Of a DNA stretch of 64,000 nucleotides, positions 56,440 through 64,000 are shown one piece after another. Under the pieces are notes generated by a model. That model did not search any database. It saw only the letters and a list, made by a program, of their open reading frames with translations, and was not told where the DNA came from. Each line of letters begins with the position of its first letter. The stretch's first letter is position 1. Source of the DNA: Tenrec ecaudatus (Eukaryota; Chordata; Mammalia; Afrosoricida; Tenrecidae); NCBI RefSeq assembly GCF_050624435.1, contig NC_134538.1, positions 125,656,937 to 125,720,936 of the forward strand, in the 5' to 3' direction. Position numbers and translations under genes: made by a program.

Positions 56440-57420
56440 TTTCATTAAAAACCTTTTAATACTTCATTTTTTAAAACTACTGATAATTGAGTGGAAGTTC
56501 ACAGAAATCAGTTTTCTGATCAATAATTCATGCACATTTTGTTTTATGTGATTGACTGAGCCTCCACCATGTGACATCCCTGATCCCACTTCACTCTATT
56601 TCCCATTTCCATACCTCCTCCTTTCCTATCCCTTTAGAATTTGGCCCTTGGGGAAATCTGCCCTTTGATCTCATATGGTTGATTATTCTAAGAGTATATG
56701 CCTCTTTACTGCTATTCTTTCCCCTATAGACCTGTCTGTTGTTTGGCTGGAAATTGAGCCACGGGAGTGAGTCAAGATCCTGATCAGTGATTAAGCCGTC
56801 TGTCTGACCAGTAAGATTCACTCCCTCCCTCCCTTTCATTGAGTTGATTTGGATGCACAATGATCTTATTAGACAGAATAGAACTGCCCCTGTGGGTTTC
56901 TGAGACTATAACATTTTACACTAATAGAAAGCCTCATCTTTCTCCTGAAGAGGAGCTGGCAGTTTTGAACTTCCTAACCTTGTGGTTAGGAGCTCAGTGT
57001 ATAATACCAGTAAGCTTCGACGCCTTTTATGATTTTGAGTTTTGCCGCATGTTTTCCTTCCACTCTGTCCAGGACTTTCTCAGGTGACCCTTTCAGAGCA
57101 ATTGGTCGTGGTAGTAAGGCATTATCCAGTTCCTTGGCTTACACAGTGGTAAAACTTGTGTTTGCATGGTCTATTAATCCATATTGGACTAATTGTTCCC
57201 ATACACTTTTAATTTTCTTTCCTCTAGATGTGAAGAGATCAAGGGTTCCACCTTAGATGACCTCTCGTGAGCTTTAAAGATACCAGTCATGACTCACCAC
57301 ATTAGGGTATAGGCCATAGTCTTTGTGAATTACATTATGCCAATTGGCCTTGGTGTCCCCCTGGGTCCAGTGACTCATTCCGTTAAGGTATTCGGTTATG
57401 TCTAAGAAGTGTCATCACTT
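56440..57420 (-). mobile_element. second-family L1 3' UTR, split by AfroSINE
   Basis: Reversed terminus near 56440-56540 ('gtggaagttcacagaaatc'), then 'gccctttgatctcatatgg'. It continues after the SINE at 57015 with 'tgtccaggactttctcagg', 'tttcagagcaattggtcg' and 'ggtctattaatccatatt'. It parallels 40895-41575. Confidence 0.7.
56835..57012 (-). mobile_element. AfroSINE
   Basis: Reversed SINE order: 'cattgagttgatttggatgc', 'acagaatagaactgcccctg', 'agaaagcctcatctttctcc' and 'ccttgtggttaggagctcag'. It interrupts the L1 3' UTR. Confidence 0.8.
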
Positions 57421-57639
57421 TGCTCCCTCTTCGCTCTACCACATTCAGGCAGCACTGCCAAATGCACATGTAGAAACATCCTCTGTGAAGCATAACTATA
57501 TCTGTGAATAAGGTCACACTTTTCCTCCCATACCCACTCAGCCTGGGTACCAATCCCTGCATCCACTGTCTAGGTCGCCATTCTTGCAAGAGAAGATTAT
57601 GTATAGCAGTGTTTACCTCTTTTGCCTTTAACTCATCCT

Positions 57640-57702
57640 CATCTCTTGCTTCTATCATTCTATCTATCATTCATTCTATCATTCTATCTATTCTTCTATC
57701 AT
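57640..57702. repeat. imperfect (TCTATCAT)n microsatellite
   Basis: Repeated ttctatcattctatctatc units. Confidence 0.8.
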
Positions 57703-57773
57703 CCCCCCTCCTGATTTCCCTCTTACTGTATTGCTTTCACCTGTGTCCAAGGTATACGTATCTACCCTCTTAG

Positions 57774-57950
57774 TAGGAGCCCAGGTGGGGCTATTGGGTA
57801 AGTATTGGACTTCTAACCACTAGGTCTGTGGGTCAAACCCCTGAGCTGCTCTGCAGGAAGAAGATGAAGCTGACTGCTCTGTAAATATTTACAGCCTCGA
57901 AAACCTTATACAGGGTCCCTAGGAGTCAGGAGCCATTCCATGGCAATTGT
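57774..57950 (+). mobile_element. AfroSINE
   Basis: Head 'ggagcccaggtggggctatt', B-box-like 'gtgggtcaaacccctgag', then 'ggtccctaggagtcaggag' and 'ccatggcaattg' are in order. Confidence 0.75.
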
Positions 57951-58037
57951 TTCCCCTCCCACCTGGTAAGAATGCATTTAGTGTAAAAACCTTTTCTTGA
58001 CTTTTAATAACATGATGCCATACCATATTTGTCCTTC

Positions 58038-58232
58038 AAGGAGCCCTAGAAGCCTAGTGAGTTACATGTTGGACTGCTAACATAAAGATCAGCAGTTCAA
58101 AATCACCAGCTACTCTGAGGGAGAGATGAGGCTTTCTACTCATGTAAAGGTGTACAGTCTTGGAGACCCACAGAGGCCATTCCATTGTGACCTATGGAAT
58201 TTCAACCAACTTGATGATAGTAAGTTTTTAAT
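58038..58232 (+). mobile_element. AfroSINE, well preserved
   Basis: Head 'ggagccctagaagcctagtg', 'gatcagcagttcaaaatcac', 'gagatgaggctttctactc', 'gtgtacagtcttggagacc' and the tail 'aaccaacttgatgatagta'. It is one of the clearest copies in the window. Confidence 0.85.
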
Positions 58233-58319
58233 TTTCTTTTTATTAATGTCAACAGTTTCATCTGTTATGAGGAGTTTCACATATTCTTTAATATTTTATA
58301 ATACTTTCTTGTATGTGCC

Positions 58320-58690
58320 TTAGTTTGAGCATTTTTCTATTGATGGACATTTAGGTTGTTTCCATATTTCTTTTTTATTGTGCATAGTCCTAGGGTGAAC
58401 ATGCATACATATATTCATATTGAATTTCTTATTTACCTAAGGTATAGACCAAGTGGTGGGATTGTTGTATCATTCATATGGAATTTCTATTTCCAACTTT
58501 TTAAGAAAGTTCAGTAAGACTTCCCATAGTGGTTACACTATTTTACAGTCACACCTGCAGTGTGAGATTCAAGCTTCTCCATACTTTGGCCAGAGTTTGT
58601 TTTCAAGTGTTTTGAATTTTGTTATCAATGCTGAGGTGAGATGCTGTGTCATTGTTGTTTGGTTTGTATTTCTGCTTACTGCCTCACTTG
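58320..58690 (-). pseudogene. old L1 ORF2 C-terminal fragment
   Basis: Reversed blocks 'tctattgatggacatttagg', 'ggtatagaccaagtggtgg' and 'gtggttacactattttacag' correspond to 34140-34450 of the full-length L1 and to mammal-wide L1 ORF2 ends. Many stops. Confidence 0.65.
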
Positions 58691-59734
58691 GATGCTGCTG
58701 TGTCTGAAATCTATCCTTGGCAAGCTTTGTTCGGCTCTAGCCATTCTCCTCTGAAAACAGTCTTTTAAAACAGCTAATCACAAAGGGGCATATGGCTTAA
58801 TAATACTGTCACCTTAGCATAGCTTTTATCAAGTGCCAACTTCTTGAGAGAAAAGAAACAAATGCAAACAACTTCTTTTTGTCTCCAATGGACTGGAGCC
58901 AGGTATTGAAACTTTTTGATCCATCAATAAATTAGTTAAACAGTATGCCTTTGATCTGGTCAAGACCTATTGAAGGAGTCACTTTGTGATATGATTACCA
59001 AGTAGAGAGTGAGACTCACTGGCCAAGGTGCCAGACTTGTGTGTGAACTAACCATACGGATGGTGGTTTCCTATTTGATTTTTATTTGCTCCAGCAAATG
59101 CCATGTGAACCACAGACTGAGCCCTTCCAGAATTCCTGACTTACATGGTTGTGTGCAAAACAAAGCCTTTGTTATTCTAAGCCTTTTCCTTTGGAATAAT
59201 TTGCTAGGTAGCAATAGAAATCTGGGAGACAGGACACAAATTCATACGAATGTGGTTTCTGCTGCAGCTACAGTTGCATGGAGCACTCTATGGAAGTGTG
59301 GGGAGTGTACTAGGCAATAAGGACACCAGAGCAGATCCTTCAGGTTCCTGAGCATACTCAACATCCCTAGAAGAAGCCAGCTGTCACACAGAACTAACAT
59401 TCAAGTTACAAAGGCTCTCACAGGCAGGTGCAAGCCATTCCTAGTGCCACTAGGGGAGGGATAGCCTGGAGAAAGTGGATCCTGGACCATTATCAAAACT
59501 AATGAAAGCTCTTCATCATCCAGAGAGGGCTCTCACGAAGTAGCATGCAGCCTACACTAAATGGAATATATTCTCCGAATCCTTCTACTTCTTGGCTATG
59601 GAGAAACCAAGGTGATTGTCTTGACTCTCTCATTCCTCTTCAAAAGCTATGGGATTTACTTCAAATCCTTCGGAAAAGCCAATACTATTACAAACATCAC
59701 TACTACAAGCATAGAAACTATGATGCACATTTGT
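58691..59734. other. unclassified stretch
   Basis: No repeat or exon was recognised. Confidence 0.4.
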
Positions 59735-59823
59735 ACACACTCACTGCCATTGATTCGATGGTGATTCACAGTGACCCTATAGGACAGAGTAGAACTGTCC
59801 TATGTGTTTCTAAGACTGTAACT

Positions 59824-60486
59824 TTTTTTTTACATTTTATTAGGGGCTCATACAACTCTTATCACAATCCATACATATAAACATACATCAATGGTATAAA
59901 GCACATCCGTACATTCTTTGCCCTAATCATTTTCAAAGCATTTGCTCTCCACTTAAGCCCTTTGCATCAGGTCCTCTTTTTTTCCCCTCCCTCCCCGCTC
60001 TCCCCTCCCCCCTCCCTCATGGACCCTTGATAATTTATAGATTGTTATTTTGTCATATCTTTCCCTATCCGGAGTCTCCCTCCCCCCCCCCCCCTTCTCT
60101 GCCGTCCATCTCCCAGGGAGGAGGTCACATGTGGATCCTTGTAATCAGTTCCCCCTTTCCAACCCACTCACCCTCTACTCTCCCAGTATCGCCCTTCACA
60201 CCCCTGGTCCTGAAGGTATCGTCCACCCTGGATTCCCTGTGCCTCCAGCTCCCATATGCACCAGTGTACAACCTCTGCCCTATCTAGTCCTGCAAGGTAG
60301 AATTCGGATCATGGTAGATGGGGGGAGGAAGCATCCAGGATCTGGGGGAAAGCTATGTTCTTCATCCGTACTACATCGCACCCCGACTGACCCATCTCCT
60401 CTCCTAAACCCCTCTGTGAGGGGATCTCCAGTGGCCAACAAATGGGCTTTGGGTCTCCACTCTGCACTTCCCCCTTCATTCACTAT

Positions 60487-60519
<33 letters not shown>

Positions 60520-61129
60520 CATGATGCCTTATACCTGGCCCCTTTGGCACCTCGTGATCGCACAGGCTGGTGTGCTTCTTCCATGTGGGCTTTATTGCTT
60601 CTGAGCTAGATGGCTGCTTGTTCACCTTCAAGCCTTTAAGACCCCAGACACTATCTCTTTTGATAGCCGGGCACCATCAGTTTTCTTCGCCACATTTGCT
60701 TATGCACCCTTTTGTCTTCGGCGATCATATCATGGAGGTGTGCAGCCAATGATATGATTTTTTTTCTTTGATGCCTGATAATTGATCCCTTTGGGACCAC
60801 GTGATCACACAGACTGGTATGTTCTTCCATGTGGGTTTTGTTGCTTCTGAGCTAGATGGCCGCTTGTTCACCTTCAAGCCTTTAAGACCCCAGACACTAT
60901 CTCTTTTGATAGCCGGGCACCAACAGCTTTCTTCACCATATTTACTTGTTCACCCACTTTGGCTTCAGCAATTGTTTCAGGAGGGTGAGCATCATAGAGT
61001 GCCAATTTAATAAAAGAAAGCATTCATGCATTGAGGGAGTGCTTGAGTAGAGGCCTAAGGTCCTTCTGCCACCTTAATACTAAACCTATAAATATAGACA
61101 CATAGATATATTTCCCCATTCTCATATAT
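59824..61129 (-). mobile_element. 5'-truncated L1, 3' UTR only
   Basis: Delimited by 11-bp target duplications. In reverse it carries a single terminus, a G-rich tract (C-runs at about 59985-60110 on the plus strand), a (TA)n tract, and two 247-bp modules (phase point 'gatagccgggcacc' at 60662 and 60908, period 246). Its terminus is almost identical to the distal 3' module of the full-length L1. Confidence 0.9.
60489..60519. repeat. (TA)n microsatellite inside L1
   Basis: Uninterrupted tatata tract of about 30 bases, at the 3' UTR position where the L1 at 47684 has its TATG tract. Confidence 0.9.
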
Positions 61130-61385
61130 AGACTGTAACTCTTTACAGGAATAGAAAGCCCCATCGTTCTCCAGTGGAGCGACTGGTGCTTCTGAACTGT
61201 AGACTTTGCAGATCACAGTCCAAGGTATAACCACTATGCCACCAGGGCCCATTCATTTTTGTACAAGAAAGTTAAATTGCTAATATTGCATATTTATCAG
61301 ATCATCAAGGAAACACAATAATCTCTCACATATTTGATGGACTATTTTTACTTCTACCAGAAACATATTCTGCTGCCCACACTAA

Positions 61386-61427
61386 AATAAATAGATAGAT
61401 AGATAGATACATAGATAGATAGATAAA
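61386..61427. repeat. (ATAG)n microsatellite
   Basis: About ten atag units with one atac variant. The surrounding 61256-61490 is otherwise unclassified. Confidence 0.9.
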
Positions 61428-61496
61428 AAGGCTACCCACCAATTAATTTGAACTCAACCACCTGCTGATAATTTGTTTGTCTACCTCATATATCCC

Positions 61497-61637
61497 CAGG
61501 AAACCTACTGCCATCAAGTTGATTCTGACTCATGTAAAGCCTATTTGGGTTGCTGAGGCTGTAAACTTTTATAGATGCAGATAGCATCTTCTTTCTTCTG
61601 AGGAGTGGCTGGTGGGTTAGAACTTCCAACCTTATGA
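61497..61637 (-). mobile_element. AfroSINE, partial
   Basis: Reversed tail 'actgccatcaagttgattct', middle 'agatgcagatagcatcttc' and 'gaggagtggctggtgggtta'. It stops where L1 sequence begins. Confidence 0.75.
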
Positions 61638-61639
61638 AA

Positions 61640-64000
61640 AAGGAAGAGAGTCTTATGATTGACATGCTGGCACAAAATTTATAGCACCTGGAGCAGAGTC
61701 AACAGGACAATACAATAACAAAAGAAAATAAATCATAAAAATCAAGGCTGACATTCAGGAGAGGGAAAATAAGAAAACTATGAAAAAAAATTAATGCTGC
61801 TAAAAGTTGGTTCTTTGAAAGGATAAACAGAATTGACAGACCGCTGGCAAACCTAACCAAAGAAAGGAGGGGGAAAATTTCAATAGCAAAGATGAGGGAT
61901 AAAAGAGGGGACATTACAACAGACTCTAATGAAATCAAAAGGACAATTACACAATATTATGAAAGACTGTACTCCAGTGAATTCAACCACTTGGAAGACA
62001 TGGACAAATTCTTGGAAAAAAAATCCCTCCCTAGACTATCCCTGATGGATGCCAAGAATCTCAACAGACCCATAGCAATAGAAGAAATAGACAAGTTGAT
62101 CAAGGGATTACCAACACACAAAAAAATACCCTGGGCCAGAGGGCTTCACGAGAGAATTCTACCAAGCATTCAGAGAAGAACTGACACCAATCCTACCCAA
62201 ACTCTTCCAGAACACAGAAAAAGATGGCAAGCTCCCCAATTCTTCTATGAAGTTAGTATAACTCTGATACTGAAACTAGGCAAGGATCTGACAAGAATTG
62301 AGAACTACAGACCAATATTTCTAATGAACAATGATTCAAAAATCCTTAACAAAAACTTGCCAATAGAATAAAACAGTGTATAAAACAAACAATTCACCAT
62401 GACCAAGTGGGATTCTTATCAGGGATGCAGGGTTGGTTCAACATATGAAAGACCATTAATATCATTCGCCACATTGACACAAAGAACTATAAGAACCACA
62501 TGATAATATTGATAGATGCAGAAAAAGCATTTGACAACATCCAACACCAATTCCTGTTTAAGACACTCAAGAAGATAGGGATGGAAGGAAAATTTCTCAA
62601 GATAATACAAGCTATATATGAAAAACCAACAGCCAACATGGTAGTCAATGCAGAAAAGATGAATACAATCCCACAGAAAAAGGGGACCAGATAAGGATGC
62701 CCTTTGTCCCCACTCTTATTTAACATCGTACTGGAGGTTTTAGGTAACAACATAAGGCAAAGAAAAGACATCAAAGGTATTTGCCTAGGGAAGGAAGAGG
62801 TGAAACTATCATTATTTGCAGATGAAATGATTTTATGTATGGAAAATCCCAAAAGTTCCACAAGGGGAGCTGTTGGAAGCAATAGAGGAATATGGCAGAG
62901 TGGCAGGCTATAAGATAAACAAACAGAAGTTTGTGGGGAGCCTGGGGAACAGGGCACTAACCCACCTAAGGTGAGGGTAGTGTTTATATCTCCACAGGGG
63001 AAGAGGGACCAGATTTCAACCTGGTGCTCCAAGATGTGAATGCAACATGTTGGCATGGAGTAGGGAACCCGTAGAGAGGTCTGGGGGTCCGGCACCAATC
63101 CCAACTACGTGGACAGCTGTCCCTTCCCCCAGAAGAATTTACTTCAGAGGACAGCACTGAATCTACAGCTCGGGGAGAGGAACATGTCTGATCAGAGCAC
63201 ACGGGAGCAAATGAAGGGGGAGGAAGAGAGAGTCGAGCACATCCCGGCCCACCAAACCATGAGGACGATATGCCTGCTCAGACCAGCCAATGCACAGAGC
63301 GGACCATATAGCCGGTCACACTATGTGACACGACATCCCTCACTGATCAATAGCCCTTCAGGGGAGAACACTGGAGACAAAGTGTGGGAATTGCACCTGA
63401 TCTGACCCCACCACACTGAGGCAAAACACTAAGGGCATGCAACAGAACAACAAGAGGAGCAGAGCAAGAAAGTCCAGAGGGAATACCAAAAATAGACTTT
63501 GGGGCCAGGGTGTGGCATCCCATCTGACTTGACCAGAAAACACTCCAAAAGGTCAACAGACTAAAACTATTTACATGCTTTTCTTTTTGTTGTCATTGTT
63601 GCTTTGTTTTCTTTGTTGGTTTGTTTTGTCCTGTCTTGTTTTTGTGCATATTATTATCTCTGCAGGCCTATCTACATAAGATAGGTGGGATAAACAATCA
63701 GGAGGAGAAAACAATGGGACTGAAGGTTCAGGGTGACATGGGAGAGGGGGAGAAGGGGAAAGAAGTGGGTGTTAACAACCCCAGGGACAAGGGAACAACA
63801 AGTGATCTGAAATCAGTGGTGAGGAGGGTGTAGGAGGCCTGGTAGGCTTGATCTAGGGCAATGAAACCGAGATGATTTACTGAAACCCAAATGAAGGCTG
63901 AGCATGATAGTGGGACAAGAAGAAAGTCAAAGGAAATAGAGGAAAGAGCTAGGAGGCAAAGGGCATTTACAGAGGTCTAAATACAGGCATGTACATATGT
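61640..64000 (+). mobile_element. L1 with internal deletion, continues past the window edge
   Basis: 61640-62935 is ORF2 from the linker through the RT core. At about 62935 the sequence jumps to the 3' UTR (equivalent to about 53575 in the copy at 53316) and runs on to the window end. Some 1.3 kb or more of ORF2 C-terminal sequence is missing relative to the full-length L1. Confidence 0.8.
61892..62913 (+). pseudogene. broken L1 ORF2, reverse transcriptase region
   Basis: Frames 61892-62371, 62500-62694 and 62704-62913 are pieces of RT separated by frameshifts and a stop. Readable motifs are '[14 protein letters not shown]', '[12 protein letters not shown]' and '[15 protein letters not shown]'. 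The second catalytic aspartate of FADD is replaced by glutamate. The stop (TAA at 62692-62694) sits where the usual motif reads GTRQGCP, consistent with CAA to TAA. Non-functional. Confidence 0.85.

Larger units (their letters stand above)
59735..61255 (-). mobile_element. AfroSINE split by an L1
   Basis: Reversed SINE tail at 59735-59823 ('actgccattgattcgatgg', 'ctataggacagagtagaac') and reversed middle/head at 61130-61255 ('ggaatagaaagccccatcg', 'ctatgccaccagggccc'). AGACTGTAACT occurs at both junctions (59813-59823 and 61130-61140), so this is the L1's target duplication. Confidence 0.9.

Overview
This window is repeat-dense mammalian nuclear DNA with no host protein-coding gene that I can support. 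The lineage marker is a tRNA-derived SINE seen about fifteen times. Its tRNA-like head, its 'gggagaaagatgaggctttctactcc' type middle and its 'ctatgagtcggaatcgactcgatggcagtgagtttg' type tail (paraphrased family pattern, varying by copy) match the AfroSINE family. That points to Afrotheria; the copy variants look most like tenrec ones, but I cannot fix the species. RTE (BovB-like) LINE fragments and three mammal-wide MIRs fit the same picture.

The centrepiece is a full-length LINE-1 on the minus strand, 31249-40215, between perfect 15-bp target-site duplications (31234-31248 and 40216-40230). In its own 5'-to-3' direction it has a CpG-rich 5' UTR of about 1.2 kb beginning with a YY1-like site, ORF1 (375 codons, one internal TAG at codon 200), a 42-nt spacer, an uninterrupted 1273-aa ORF2, and an unusually long 3' UTR of about 2.7 kb. 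That 3' UTR carries a tandem 247-bp repeat, a G-quadruplex-like tract and two successive AATAAA-bearing 3' ends. Truncated relatives of the same family lie at 2429-3400, 18090-18365, 18683-19265, 20894-21590, 23945-24440, 28290-28420, 47684-49298, 50373-50665, 53316-55710, 59824-61129 and 61640-64000. Older L1 families occupy 27300-27890, 40390-44460, 51480-52000, 56440-57420 and 58320-58690.

Layout: 1-4860 is mostly unclassified with one L1 tail and a SINE. 4868-9800 holds RTE pieces and an LTR. 9600-16240 is a nest of AfroSINEs, RTE, a solo LTR and a TA-flanked DNA transposon. 16240-22900 is mostly unclassified with L1 tails. 22915-29600 is RTE-rich, including a head-to-head RTE arrangement and a solo LTR inside RTE. 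31249-40215 is the full-length L1. 40230-46450 is older L1 and SINE. 46450-50280 is RTE, MIR and an L1 carrying a probable 3' transduction. 52990-56425 is an RTE split by an L1 and then by a solo LTR. 57000-64000 is SINEs and L1s.

The main observations are nested insertions with readable target duplications: three solo LTRs with 5-bp duplications, two L1s with 15-bp and one with 11-bp duplications, and a DNA transposon with TA ends inside a lineage-specific SINE. They give a relative chronology of element activity. There are also structural peculiarities of this L1 family's 3' end. I found no CRISPR array, bacterial-type operon or convincing RNA gene.
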